Positions 44,453 to 55,914 of a stretch of 64,000 bases of DNA are shown one piece after another. How positions within the stretch are numbered: position 1 is the first letter of the stretch; every line of letters starts with the position of its first letter. This DNA comes from Euborellia annulipes (Eukaryota; Arthropoda; Insecta; Dermaptera; Anisolabididae). The position numbers were made by a program, and so were the translations under genes. Below the pieces are notes generated by a model that was not told the origin of the DNA, did no database searches, and saw nothing but the letters and a program-made list of their open reading frames with translations. The DNA is taken from contig JAKCPI010004553.1 in assembly GCA_023213315.1 (NCBI GenBank), forward strand, positions 1 to 64,000, read 5' to 3'.

Positions 44453-45195
44453 CTCAAAAACTGTTCAGCTTTGGAAAAAACAGACTTTTGAAGAGAGTAT
44501 AATTTATTATAACATGATAAAAAAATAAATAAATTTCACAATTTTTGAAAAATTTAAGTCAACTAAAGTCATATTGTTTTCTATTTTTATTTAAAATGGA
44601 TTTGCACCCGGGGTTAAGGGGGGGGGGGTCCCAGCAATGTTTATTTTATTTTCTTGAATTCGTCATTTATTTTGAGGTCCAATCCCTCCAGTTTTGTCTA
44701 GTAACCATTTAAAGCATCAAATTTGATGTTTATTTTACTAAAATAAATATTATTTCAATGTTATTTAATATATTCTAACTATTTGGATTCAGGCAATCCG
44801 GCTAGTAATTTTATTTAGTACTGTGTTAATTAACAAACCTATTTTAAAAACTCTTTTTAGTCGTCCCTCCTCTCCATTTTCCTTGACATTGCTACATTTA
44901 TAAATTAAAGAAGGAAGGTTTCTTACATTACATATCCCAAAAATTAAATCTACTAAATTTATTACGTAGTAAAGTAACAAATGAAGTAAATGTAATAAAC
45001 AGACTTTAAGGCAAATTAACCAGCTCTGGCAAGAATTTCCTCAGTTTCGGTTAATCCGTTCAAATCATCGTCTGAAGAAAACAAAATCCTTCTCTTCTTT
45101 CTAATTTAAATTTAAATTTGAGTCAATTTCATTAATGAATTTATCAAAACATATAATAAAACCTATGCTCAAGTTTTTTTTAAGCCTAAGGGAAA
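44453..45195. other. AT-rich spacer
   Basis: Only a G run at 44621-44630. A short SINE-head word GGGCCTTGGTGTAGG sits at 45203. Confidence 0.4.
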
Positions 45196-45224
45196 TTTCT
45201 CGGGCCTTGGTGTAGGTGCTCTGG

Positions 45225-45442
45225 TTTCTCTGGTGTGACTGTAGCACAGCACACAACTTTCTCTTATCTTCGGTAATCGAAACACACAGACAGACAGACA
45301 GACAGACCATGTCGCGAAAAGCACTTTTTTGGATTCAGGGGACCTCAAAAGATCCCTCAAAATCTCGACATCGAATTTTTTGACATGAATCCAATACTTT
45401 CTATCTATATGAACATATACATAAAGGTAAGAGAAAGTAAAA
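45225..45442 (-). repeat. HP repeat with large internal deletion
   Basis: Distal hairpin TCTGGTGTGAC...TTATCTTCGGTAATCGAAA is joined directly to the CAGACAGACAGACAG tract, losing the body. It then continues normally to GGTAAGAGAAAGTAAAAA. Confidence 0.85.
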
Positions 45443-45546
45443 ATTATTCAAAAATTAATTAGCCATTCAACAACTACAATTTAAATTATAGCCTAAATTT
45501 CCTTTTTAAAAATCTGAAATGATCGTAATGAGTCCTGCTCCTGCTT

Positions 45547-45645
45547 TTTACTTTCTCTTACCCTATATATGAAATATATAGTGAGAAAGTATTCGATTCA
45601 TGTCAAAAATTCGATGTGGAGATTTTGATGGATCTTCACGATTTA
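45547..45645 (+). repeat. HP proximal fragment
   Basis: TTTACTTTCTCTTACC hairpin, TTCGATGTGGAGATTTTGATGG, then unrelated sequence. Confidence 0.8.
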
Positions 45646-47140
45646 TTTTTTAGTCTTTTGATGCCATTATAGAATTCAAAATAAAACTAGAGTTTATATA
45701 ATTAACGCTACAGTAATTTAGGCACATTTATCTAAAAGAGATATACCGATAGTATAGAAATAATTTTATTTGTTATTTGATCAAATTTTACAAAAAAAGA
45801 AATTCAATTTTTTTTATAGATAAAAATATATACAATAAATTGAATTTAATAAAATATTTTATTAATATTTATAAATGAGAAAAGACTCCCTGACTTTTAG
45901 AACGTTCCTTAAGCCATGAAACAAATTTAGATTATAACAAAAGACCTCCACTCTCTTTTTACTTTTTTTTTTTTAGTACCGGCGCACTATAATTTAGGTC
46001 GTGACATAAAAAATGGTCAAGCGAGCGCCCTTCTGTTTTATTATAAAAGATATAAAGAAAAATGATCCTATTAAATCAGAGGTTTGATAAATAGAAACGG
46101 TTCTATTAATAAACATTGATTTGATAACTTGATGTCGGTTTGTAGGAAGAGTGAAGGCTTTGAGGGTGGGATAAATTCACATATCAAGCACAACGGAAAG
46201 AGCGCAAGAGATTAAATTAAATGACTGTCCAGACTTCACACGCACACAATAGCATCGTAAAGCCAAGAGAGATGGACCATGGAGTCTGCTCTTGCCATGA
46301 TAAAAAAAACCATCCATCTCTCCTACATCTACTAAGATATTTATGAGGGTTCTACTCTCCCTTAACGTTCTGCCATTTGTGCCAAATCTTCGTAAAGCGT
46401 TTTAAGTGCGTGCGAGAAATTTGGCGGGTGCCAAAAGGACAAGGACATTGACTTCTTCTTCGTCATGCTAAAAACCTTTATTGGAGGTTTGGCTCCTTAT
46501 ATAAGGATGGTGGTGGCTTACAAAAGAACTAGCGAGGGGGAAGGAGAGATGAACACAGGTTCGTTGGCAACATTCTTAAGGTAGCTGACAAGAAGTAATC
46601 CGATGGTTTTCCGATCGTCATATATTATATAAAAAAAAAAAAAATTATCTCTTGACAGCTCACTGAAAACGAATCACCGAACAAATAAAGATCTTGATAT
46701 CACGTTTTATTTGAATTAACCATTTAAAATCGGTGATTTCGTACTTGGTGTTTGTTGTTAAAGGATATCTTTCATAGTTTAGATATACAAGCTTTCTTTA
46801 TCTAATTTCAAGATTTTGAATTTGTACAGGCTTTACTAGATCATTCAGAAAGTTCATAATCGGCTGGTTACAAATATAACGAGTGATTTCACAGAGATAA
46901 CGTCTGTCCTTGATGTTAACAAACCATCTGTCAAATAGTTCAGACCACTGACTTATGAGGTTTTTTAAATTTTTTGTCTCAAGAAAACGACCTTCCCCAA
47001 ATTACAAGAAAAAAGTTACGGGAAAAGATTTGAAAATTTAACTCATCCGACTGGAAGCACGGACTCGAAGCCGAATATATATAGACCTATATCTTTTGTA
47101 CCAATTGTTTTAATCTTAAATTCTTTTTGGGAAGAAACTT
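45646..47140. other. Unclassified; GC-richer patch 46130-46580
   Basis: The patch is unique, with a CTTATATAAGGATGG TATA-like word at 46494. No gene is recognised. Confidence 0.3.
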
Positions 47141-47142
47141 CT

Positions 47143-47385
47143 TCTTCTTCTGTCATTGCCTTATTCCCGCGGTGCGGGGTCGGCGAACCTACACTTTTCC
47201 CTCCAACCCTATCATACGTTTTTGTGACCGGAAGATATAGAACAGGCCGGGCTGTCTCACGGTCTGACGCCTATTGAAAAGAAGAAGGAAGAGACAGACA
47301 TAAAAAGAACTTCAGGATTGCCTGTCCCAGCTCGGGCAGCTCGTGGTCGCCATCCACGTACCCACAAAGATGTGGGCCCCTGAGC
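47143..47385 (-). repeat. Family G repeat (copy 2)
   Basis: Reverse complement of 30329-30556: starts CTTCTTCTTC, includes GCGGTGCGGGGTCGGCG and ends AGATGTGGGCCCCTGAGCG. Confidence 0.75.
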
Positions 47386-47480
47386 GAATTTTCGGAAAGA
47401 AAATTTTAGTTAAATATTTTTCGAGATATATTTTTGAATAAGATATGAGTAGGCCTATTCAATATACCTCAACTTAACAA

Positions 47481-47676
47481 TATTTAACAAGAGTGTATGT
47501 TTTTTTGTTGGCTGGCCAAGCGCCCCATGGCCTCCGGGAATCGAACCCAGGATCTCCGGGGCATCGGTGCATTCGACAGTATTCCAATACCCCTGAAAGG
47601 TTTGAGATCCTGGGTTCGATTCCCAGAGGCCATGGGACACTTCGCCCGTCAACAAAAAACCTACACATTGTTAAAA
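47481..47676. mobile_element. tRNA-like foldback 2
   Basis: Inverted arms (about 47481-47562 and 47607-47676) each contain GAGATCCTGGGTTCGATTCC-type sequence, a perfect T arm (CTGGG, TTCGATT, CCCAG) plus acceptor strand AGGCCATGG. The outer sequence GTTGGCTGGCC/GTTGACGGGCG and GTGTATGTTTTTTT/GTGTAGGTTTTTTG continues the pairing. Only the 3' half of a tRNA is seen. Confidence 0.75.
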
Positions 47677-48726
47677 AGAAAATTTTATACAATAAATAAA
47701 TATCATATTCTTTCACTGCGCGAATTTTCATTTTTTTTTAACTAGCAAAATAAATATTTTTTAATCAGCTGTACAAAGACAGATCGATTAATTTATGGTA
47801 TGTTCACATGAAGGACAGACGGTTCTAACAACAATATAAGAAAGACCCTTTCCCATTGTTTGAAGTGATGGATCTTCACCCTTTCTATGCTCTCATGTTT
47901 TCCTCTAGTGACCCCTAATTCTTTTATATATATCGGATGGCTTATATTAATATAAAAATATTAATTATGACTGGCTGAATGGCCGAAGCTGACGGCCAAA
48001 AAAAATAAATAGCATTTTTACTTGAGGAGCAAACATTAAGAAAATTTAGAAAACACTCATATTCATATTTTTAGGGATGTTTCATATACCTATGAAATAT
48101 ATAAATGAGCCATGAATCAGTTAAATGAATAATTCCAAGGGGACTTATATTAAAAAAAAATGGATGAATTCTCGACGGCAAAAATTAATAAATAAAAAAA
48201 AAAAAGAAGAAAAAAAAAGGTATTTATTTGCATATAGATGAATTCAATAGTTGGAATACTAATGAGACAGCTGCTTAATTATGAATTTATTGCAATAGAC
48301 AGTAAATGAAAATATAAATAATAAATATTAAAATAATCACGTTTTGTAAAAAATGTGAATATACGGTATTATTATGCGAGTATAATATCAAAATACAATC
48401 GATTAAATATTTCATTATATTTTGTATATCATTATTATGGGAAACTTTCTGATTTTTTTATTTTAATATAGGCCCATAATAATGATTTATTGATATACAA
48501 TAATTTTTGTTACTTTTTTTGTTTTGGTTATAATAATCTATTATATATAGGTAAAAAATGAAATATTAAAAGTGCTCTTGTAATACTCGAAGTGTATTTG
48601 CAAACAAATGCATCAAAAATGGACAAAAGTGATTTCTTTTTAAAGAGCACCTATCCTCTTTCAGGTTTCAGAACTCCATAACCCCGAATCCCAATCATCT
48701 GGACTTGAAGAATCAAAAATTTAAAT
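47677..48726. other. AT-rich spacer
   Basis: No supported feature. Confidence 0.4.
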
Positions 48727-48944
48727 ACTTCTTCTTTCTTCGCCTTAATTCCGCGGTGCGGGGTCGGCGGTTCATTCATGGGTTTTTGCGAACGGGAAGG
48801 AATAGAACAGGCCGGCCTGTCGCAGGGTCTTTTAAAAATATAGAAGGAAAGAGACTGACATGCAAAGAACAGAAGTATTGCCAGTCCCAGCTAGGGCAGC
48901 TCGTGGTCGCCATCCACGTACCCACAAGATGTGAGCCCCTGAGC
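48727..48944 (-). repeat. Family G repeat (copy 3)
   Basis: Same order as 47143-47385 with a deletion in the middle; ends AGATGTGAGCCCCTGAGC. Confidence 0.75.
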
Positions 48945-49042
48945 TACTTTAACGATACTGATAGAAAATTTATGTCCAAAATATTTTAATACATTTTCAT
49001 CGAGATACCTCAATCGCTTAGCTTTTAAGATTAATCAAAAAC

Positions 49043-49428
49043 AAATTTGCAAGATGATTTTGTGTTTATGATTGGGAAAAAATTGCGCCCCCTGGACTCG
49101 AACCAGGACCTCCACGCTTTCGTGGCGGGCTGACTACTTTTATACTATTAAAACTTGTTCATTTGGCATAACTCTAATTACTTTTATCCTAGGTTACCGG
49201 CCAAATAATGAGAAATGTTGTGAAAATTGCACCCCTGGACTCGAAAGGGCCTCCACGCTTTCCCGGCGGGCTTACTACTTTTATTCTAAGTTGCCGGCCC
49301 GATTATGCAAAATGTTGTTTATTGGGCCGGTAATCTAGAATAAAAGTAGTCCGCCCGCCGCAAAAGCATGGAGATCCTGATTCGAGTCCAGGGGGCGCAA
49401 TTTTGAGCACAAAATCATCTCGCAAATT
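49043..49428. mobile_element. tRNA-like foldback 3, with an extra direct copy
   Basis: Outer arms AATTTGCAAGATGATTTTGTG and CACAAAATCATCTCGCAAATT enclose three tRNA-3'-half-like units. Two on the minus strand (about 49085-49160 and 49228-49300) and one on the plus strand (about 49345-49400) each show CCTGG-TTCGAGT-CCAGG-type T arms and GGGGGCGC ends. Each unit also carries CTACTTTTATTCTA and TACCGGCC words. Confidence 0.75.
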
Positions 49429-49549
49429 CGATATCTGAAATGATATATAGAATGGCTAATTCACAGTCTATTTGAGCTTTGATTGAAGAAATTCATTTTT
49501 TTTTTAAATCTCTTCCTAGGTAATATCAATAACCTTATTCACTCCAATA

Positions 49550-49815
49550 CAAGGGCGGATCCAGAGGTGTTTCTCGGGGGGGGGGGAGGGTAATCTGGTG
49601 TGACTCGTCGCACAGCACACTATTTTTTTTTTTAATTTCGGTAATTTAAAAGCGCATTCTATACTTGTTTGCCAGAATATAAATACACACCAAATTTTTA
49701 AGTATTAATTTTAAAAATTTTACATTAAAAATAAATTTTTTTGCGAAAAAAGGTATTTTTTTCGAATCTCGGGGGGGGGTAATTACCTTTACCCCCCCCC
49801 CTGTATCCGCCCTTG
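49550..49815. mobile_element. hAT-type MITE (copy 4)
   Basis: 266 bp, ends CAAGGGCGGATCC...GTATCCGCCCTTG, perfect 8-bp duplication CTCCAATA (49542-49549, 49816-49823). Confidence 0.95.
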
Positions 49816-49823
49816 CTCCAATA

Positions 49824-50810
49824 TGGGGTAGGGGTGAAGAGAAGGGGTTAGCAGTCATAGATCAGGGAACTCGTAAATTCATATTTTCATAAATGATGTT
49901 CCTATTTAAGCTTAGATGATTAATAATTGGCCCTAAAAATTATTTATTGCATTTGTTTTAAAGGATTATATTTTCCTCTTTGGGCCGTTCGATATGTTTA
50001 ATAAAAACATTTTAAAATATTTATATTTATTATTTTTTTAATAAAATCAATATGTAGTCATATAGCCAATATTAAAAAGGAAGCCAATAAGCCCTGGTTG
50101 TTTACTAAAAATACCTAGGGTGTATTAAAATAAATTTACATTTATATTTATGGAAGATATTAAAACTCATTTTTATTTTATTTATTTAATAACCTCTACA
50201 CGAGGAACATTAAACTTTTTTCATACTTATTTACTTTTAATTTGACTCCCTATTAATAAATAAACATTAATTACTAAGCGGGGTACCTAGAGAGAAAGGG
50301 GCCGAGTGTCCCCTGGGAGGGTGCCCTCACGTCTCCATTTATTTAATATTATTTCTAATATCGCTTATTTTTTATTGGTTTCTAATAAAATAAAACGTTT
50401 CGTAGAATCGGAAAGGTATGCATAATTGTTAAATGCACTTAGAAATCAGCAATTGTGTATGCATGGACGCCCTGGAGAATTTCTAGCTATTAGTGAATTA
50501 ATCATTTGGTTTGCATACCTTCTTGTAAACAAAAGTGAACTAATTTTTGCATTCCATGGTAGGTCTATGTAACAAACTTCTGTTGTTTAATTGAATTCCG
50601 GTATTATATTCTAGTGACAGAATATTTTTTAAATATTATTTAACATCTGCGTCTGAAGCACTTAATCGATAACACCATTTGTATGTTGTTTATTTGGGTG
50701 GCATATCTTCCAGCAATCAAAAATTAATTTCTGGAAGACTTAATAAATTATGAATTTTAATTTTACCCGCCAGAGATTAGATAAATGTTTATCAATGTCC
50801 TAATTTTTTT
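49824..50810. other. AT-rich spacer
   Basis: Isolated AAACGTTTCGTAG at 50393 may be a motif remnant. No gene is seen. Confidence 0.4.
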
Positions 50811-50814
50811 TTTT

Positions 50815-51185
50815 TAACTTTTTTTAAAGTCTTTTCGACAACTTAGGCCAAATAGAGATTAAACGAAACTTAAATTAATTAACAATATAAATTGGGGGGC
50901 AATATTTATTTGTACAATTTGGAAATGATTTAAATAAATTCACTGCCTGGGATCCAAACCCAATCTTCTTGGCTCTTTGATTATCAACAATGATATTTGT
51001 CCACACCTCCGGACCTCTCGCTGGGGAGGGGGGGTATTAATGTTTTATAAAATTTTAAAATTAAAATAAAGGAAGCCGTATGCATTCTAGGAAATCAATT
51101 TGGATTGTAATTAGTAAAATTTATATTGTATTTATTTTATCCCAATAAATATTTATTTAAATCATTTGGCCAAATGCTATAAATA
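50815..51185 (-). repeat. SINE-like core plus dispersed repeat K (copy 2)
   Basis: AAAGTCTTTTCGACAACTTAGGCCAAATAG, CACTGCCTGGGATCCAAACCC, then CCTCTCGCTGGGG and TATTAATGTTTTATAAAATTTTAAAATTAAAATAAAGGAAGC as at 31313. K therefore looks like a SINE relative with its own head extension. Confidence 0.65.
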
Positions 51186-51284
51186 AATGTGCCGGGATCC
51201 CCACATATATAATATTTGAATAGAGGTGTAAGTTGTGGCTGTAGATATTAACTAAAGGATGTATGTAGGTAGAGAAAGTCAAGA

Positions 51285-51440
51285 AAAAAAATGCTCTGAA
51301 TATTTTCAACAATCTGCCGAAAACGTTTCGATTCATTTAATATGCACCATAGGACCTACATTCTATATGCAATATTAATGGACTGAAATGAACCGAAACG
51401 TTTTCAGCAGATTGGTGAAAGCATTTAGAGCATTTTTTTC
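51285..51440. repeat. Inverted repeat with GAAACGTTTTC words in both arms
   Basis: AAATGCTCTGAATATTTTCAACAATCTGCCGAAAACGTTTCG is the inverse of CCGAAACGTTTTCAGCAGATTGGTGAAAGCATTTAGAGCATTT. The plus arm has CTGAAATGAACCGAAACGTT, a hammerhead-like core that has lost stem II. Confidence 0.8.
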
Positions 51441-52160
51441 TAGGCTGCCTCTGGCTATATACATCCGTTTTTAAATAATTTTAGTAACGTTACATTGTTG
51501 AAATTGATTTAAAAATTATTAGGTATTAGATAAAATAAATTGTATTGTAATAGGTAGGCCTTGTAATAACATATCTAACTAAAAAACAAAGATGACTTAA
51601 ACAACAAAGAGTCAGTAAAGGGGATAAAATAAAAAGAAATTCTATTGTCTTGGACAAAAATTCTTCTTATTGTCAAAGACAAAGGAGATGAAATAAAAAT
51701 GTTTCTTATTGTCTTGGCTATAAAAAAAAAAATGTTCTATATTGTCAAAAAGAGTTGTTTTCTATGCCTTTTTGTTGCGCCACTTCAACAAAAGATAATA
51801 AAATTTGTGAAACCAATTGAGAGAAATATTTAATTTTCAATGGCTTTATACGTATATAGATGGTTTTAATCAAAAAATATTTTATGAATGTTCAAAAATG
51901 AAATGAAACAAAGAGTGTTCTCGTTTCGATATCCTCTTTATTCATCTCTGTCGAGTAACTTTCGTTACTCAACTTCACAATAATGACGATTAAAAAACAC
52001 ACCTAAAATAAATACAGTATAGACACTGGTATAAATAAATAAATTCCAGGTATCACGCCATTTGTCCTCTCGTAAATAGAGAGAAAATTTTTCCTAGAGT
52101 AGTCAGAGGGTGCACTACACTTCTCTCCCCCACCTCCCGAAAGTGTTTCCGAATAATTAA
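51441..52160. other. AT-rich spacer
   Basis: TTCTTATTGTC words repeat at 51640-51745. Nothing else is recognised. Confidence 0.4.
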
Positions 52161-52164
52161 AATC

Positions 52165-52560
52165 TGGTGGATCTGGTCGCACTACCCACAACTTTCTCTT
52201 ACCAAAGGTAAGAAAAAGTGGTGATCTGTGCTTGTCACACCAGATTTTCCATGTCGACATATATTTAGTTTCCGCCGATATGTTAGAATTCAAGACGTGA
52301 AATTTATAAGTATGGGAAAATATTTATATTTTGTTACCATGGTAACCATTTCTCTTATTTTTCCTATTAAGTACAAGAGTAAAGTGGTCTTCAGAAGATT
52401 TCAATGGCAAAATGAGAAAATACATTTGAAAGAGCATCTAAAAAATAATTGATTTTTGAATTTTAATCAAAATCGTTGTAGTGAATTTTGAGAAAATCGA
52501 ATAAAACTGAAAAAAAGTATATCAGTAAAGTACTATTACTTTATAGCCAATTTTTATGCA
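52165..52560 (-). repeat. HP repeat, distal half
   Basis: Hairpin AATCTGGTGGATCTGGTCGC...CACACCAGATTTTCC and the body to ATATCAGTAAAGTACTATTAC; the proximal part is missing. Confidence 0.85.
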
Positions 52561-52679
52561 TTTATATAATTTAATTTTAATATAATTTATTTAATTTAAG
52601 AAACAATTATTTAGGAATGTAAAACCTATAAGTAATAAAAATTGAAAATGCCTGGTGTAGATATGTTAAATAATAACGC

Positions 52680-52830
52680 TTGTTCTGGAGTTGAATTCAG
52701 GCCAAAATTTACCACATTAGTCCTGAAGAAGGGAGGTGTTCAGACTCCCGAAACTTCGACTGTATAGTGCAATTAAATTTTGGCCTGAATATACCTCGGG
52801 AACAATCGCTATTATTTAAAAACCTCTAGA
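52680..52830. repeat. Inverted repeat framing a hammerhead-like motif
   Basis: ATAACGCTTGTTCTGGAGTTGAATTCAGGCCAAAATTT pairs with AAATTTTGGCCTGAATATACCTCGGGAACAATCGCTATTAT. The motif at 52718-52762 lies in the middle. Confidence 0.85.
52718..52762 (+). ncRNA. Hammerhead-like ribozyme motif
   Basis: TAGTC (52718-52722), CTGAAGA (52723-52729), stem II GGGAG/CTCCC (52731-52735, 52745-52749), GAAACTTC (52750-52757), GACTG (52758-52762) pairing with TAGTC over five positions including one G-U. The ACUUC replaces ACGUC, weakening the minimal helix III; the rest of the core is intact. Confidence 0.6.
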
Positions 52831-52931
52831 ATGGGCGACTATATGCCCTGATGAAGATTACAACAATTTATTATTTATTGACGCCAGCGCATTTTAATCC
52901 CGTTGTCCAAGACAAAAGAAGAGAAATTTCT

Positions 52932-53410
52932 TTTTTACTTCCTCTTACCTCTATCTTCGTTAATATATATAGAGAGAAAGATTGGATTCATGTCAAAAAT
53001 TCGATGTCTAGATTTTGATGGACATACACGTTTTGAAGTCCTCTGAATCCAAAAAAAAGTTTTCGCGACATGGTGTCTGAGTGTCTGTGTGTGTCTATGT
53101 GTGTGTCTGTCTGTCTGTGAACAAAATGTCTCAAGAACGAAAAGAGCTAGGGAGTTAAAATTTTATATTTAAGTTAGGCACTCCCATGGCATGGGACACG
53201 AAGCTTTTGAACAAAATCGGCCAAAGATTACTAGTTTTACTTTACTGATGCACTTTTTCAGTTTTTTTCTATTTTCTCAAAATTAGCTCCAACGGTTTTG
53301 ATTGAAATTCAAAAATCAATTATTTTTTAGATGCTCTTTAAAATGTATATTCTCATTTTGACATTGAAATCTTCTGAAGACCACTTTACTCCTGTACTCA
53401 ATAGAAAAGA
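52932..53410 (+). repeat. HP repeat truncated by a DNA transposon
   Basis: Proximal hairpin through CACTTTACTCCTGTACTCAATAGAAAAGATA, where the CACTG element begins. HP does not resume beyond 56688, so flanking sequence was lost or rearranged. Confidence 0.85.
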
Positions 53411-54389
53411 TACACTGAGAAAAAAATTTGGTTTTGTCAACTAAATGAGTTTAGTTGAAATTTTATTTAGTTAAGACAACTAAATAATCTTACGACTATG
53501 AAATCGTAGTTGGGGCAACGAAAACAATTTCATAGCGACAAATAAATGGTTTGGTTAAAACGATTTGACTAGGTCAATTACATTATTGTAACGGTAACAA
53601 AATTTCTTTGATCAATGCTACTAAATATTTAGTCAAGAGTCAACAATATCATTTGGTACCCACAAAAGATTTTATCATTATGACAACAAAATTATTTTGT
53701 TGCTACTAATAAACGGTTTAGTTGAAACGGTATAATTGGAACAACTAAATTTTTGCAAAGATTACTAAATTATATTCATTGACGGCACTAAATATTTAGT
53801 AGGTAGTAGTAGTTTAGAGACAACAATATCATTTAGTATCCACGAAAAACTTTATTCATTGAAACAAAAAATCATTTTGTAGAAAATTCGAAATTAATGC
53901 TGCTACTGTTAAAATTTTCTATATTAATTTTACAAACAATTTTTTTCCCCAATGTTTTGGTAACAATTATTAAATTAAATACTTAATAATAAAATAATAA
54001 TAAATAATTATTAAATTTAATATTATTTAATTCCAAATTTTAATTTTCCAAAATATTATTTTTATTTAATGAAATTTATTATTATTATTTATTATATTAT
54101 TATTTATTTCTCAAGTAGAAAAACGGATTTTTTTTCTTTAAAATTTTTCTAACGTCTTTTAACGACATTTATGTAAAATTGAAAAAATTGACCGTCTTTC
54201 GAATACAATTCAATTGGCTTGCTCTTCTCGCCCAGTAAAGTCGCCTTGCTAATTCATATTAATTTGCGTCCTGCAAAATAAACACGACAGCCCTTGTCGC
54301 TATTATTATTTCTTTTGTTACATTTACATTACCCTTATTTATTATAATTCTGATTGACAATTTTATTTTTTCATAAAAGTATTTATATC

Positions 54390-55006
54390 ATGAATGACGA
54401 AATTGCATCAGTTTTACTGAAAGAGTGGAATTTGGAAAAACATTAAGAAGAATTCAAACGTAAGTACATAACGATATAATTATTAAAATTTTCCTTCTTT
54501 TTTATCATCTTTATTTTTTATAATTCATAAATAAGTCAGTAAATAGCGATTTTCTTCTTTCAGTCGAAACAATATTAAGAAATACTGAAAAGGGAAAAAT
54601 TCTACTTGAATCTCGTCCGGCCGATAAAAAATTGCAGGATACGAATAGAGATTTTGTACCAGGTAGTTCGATTAATTGTAGCAAAAGTTATAAATGCCTA
54701 TCCTAATAGCAGGTACAAAAGAATAATTTTGTTTTCGCCTTTTTATATTGTCATATTTTAAATTACTAATAATAAGTTAATTTCTTGTTTTTATAGAATC
54801 TGCAATGATGTATGGGATGGCCTAGGAAAGCAAATAGTAGAACTATTTCCAGCCGAGCATCTCGACTGCTATTATATTCCAGCAATAGGTAAAACTAAAT
54901 CAAAAGATAACAAATCACACATATCAAAAAGGAAACGAAATCAAGGATAAGACCGACACCTCTCAACACCTCCAAAACTTATTAAAAACGACACCTTTAA
55001 ACGAAG
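54390..55006 (+). pseudogene. Broken spliced gene with SAM-like N-terminus inside the transposon
   Basis: Three exon-like blocks with good splice signals. Exon 1 (54390-54459) starts MNDEIASVLLKEWNLEKH, then a stop at 54444 before EEFK; donor GTAAGT. Exon 2 (54564-54712) follows TTCTTTCAG and reads ETILRNTEKGKILLESRP; a frame change near 54650-54665 is needed to reach RLIVAKVINAYPNSR; donor GTAC. Exon 3 (54797-55006) follows TTTTTATAG and reads RICNDVWDGLGKQIVELFPA, then a stop at 54948. Exon joins keep frame (AG|A gives Arg). The start resembles a SAM domain (WxLE..EEF), and the IVELFP...YY segment resembles uncharacterised proteins often found with arthropod repeats. The introns are about 84-104 bp. 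The role is unknown. Confidence 0.65.
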
Positions 55007-55065
55007 GTAAAAGTAATTTATATTAACTAATTTTTAACATTTGTTACTTTTAATATTGTCTATAG

Positions 55066-55340
55066 CCTTCGGGCCTTGATGTTAGGGTTAGCGTGCTGGC
55101 CTTGTATACCAAGAGTCGCGGGTTCGGACCCAGGCAGTCCGATGATTTTATTCAAGCCATTTGGATACAAAATGGCTTGATTAAAAATGCCTGACCCCCA
55201 AAAAAAATATATATATACAGGTATATATATATATATTTTTTTTTTCTATAACGGTTATCGTAAAAATCTCGAGTTGCCAAAAAGACTGTGTGCATGTATG
55301 TGTGTGAAAAAAGTGTGAATGTTTAAAAAAAAAAATATTA
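55066..55340 (+). mobile_element. SINE-A inside the CACTG element
   Basis: Head CCTTCGGGCCTTGATGTTAGGGTTAGCGTGC, B box GGGTTCGGACCC, hairpin, a TATATA expansion at 55207-55236, core GAGTTGCCAAAAAGACTGTG and A tail. No clear duplication. Confidence 0.85.
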
Positions 55341-55421
55341 CTAACTTGTAAGCTTAATAATATATTTTATTTTATTTATTTTAGATTCTCAAGTGGCTGT
55401 TCAATTATTATTCTTGCCACA

Positions 55422-55682
55422 TTATATCGCCCCTAAAAGGCTCCTAAAGGCGCAAAAGAAAATATATCGTTGTTCCATTGGAAGTGCAAAGGATTCTTCA
55501 ATTTTTCGAGCTTCTAATTGTTTGACGTCTGCATAAATGATGCCTTGTACGCGACTACGTCTACCCTGGAAGCTATTGATATTTGTTTTAAGGCTTTTTT
55601 GTTTTTGGATTTCTCTTATCCAGTTGACAGCGAACACATCTGGACAATCATTCAAAGCATAATATACATTTTTGTGTAACAA
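55422..55682 (-). CDS. Unrecognised 86-codon open frame in the CACTG element
   Basis: Open from ATG at 55682 to stop, with protein-like composition (VNWIREIQKQKSLKTNINSF...RSRVQGIIYADVKQLEARKI), unlike the AT-driven frames elsewhere. An acceptor-like TTTATTTTAG lies upstream on the plus strand at 55375-55384, so the plus strand could also be exonic. It may be a remnant of a second transposon gene. No domain is identified. Confidence 0.3.
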   Translation of the reverse strand: MLHKNVYYALNDCPDVFAVNWIREIQKQKSLKTNINSFQGRRSRVQGIIYADVKQLEARKIEESFALPMEQRYIFFCAFRSLLGAI

Positions 55683-55914
55683 AAGTACAAAATAAAAATT
55701 AATTTTACATTTATTTAAAAAAATTGCTTTATTTTTTATACCTAAAAATTTTCATGTATGCATATCGTACTTGTTAGATATAAGTTGATCTTCGTACATC
55801 TCATAATCAAGAAAAGTTGTAAATTTTTTGTTGATATAAGTAAATCAATTTAAATCTTGTTTTGATTAATAAAGATATACATAAAATTTACAACTTTTAT
55901 TGAGTATAGATGTA

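Noticed and set aside
47455..47745. Overlapping frames on both strands
   Set aside because: All are readings through the tRNA-like foldback.
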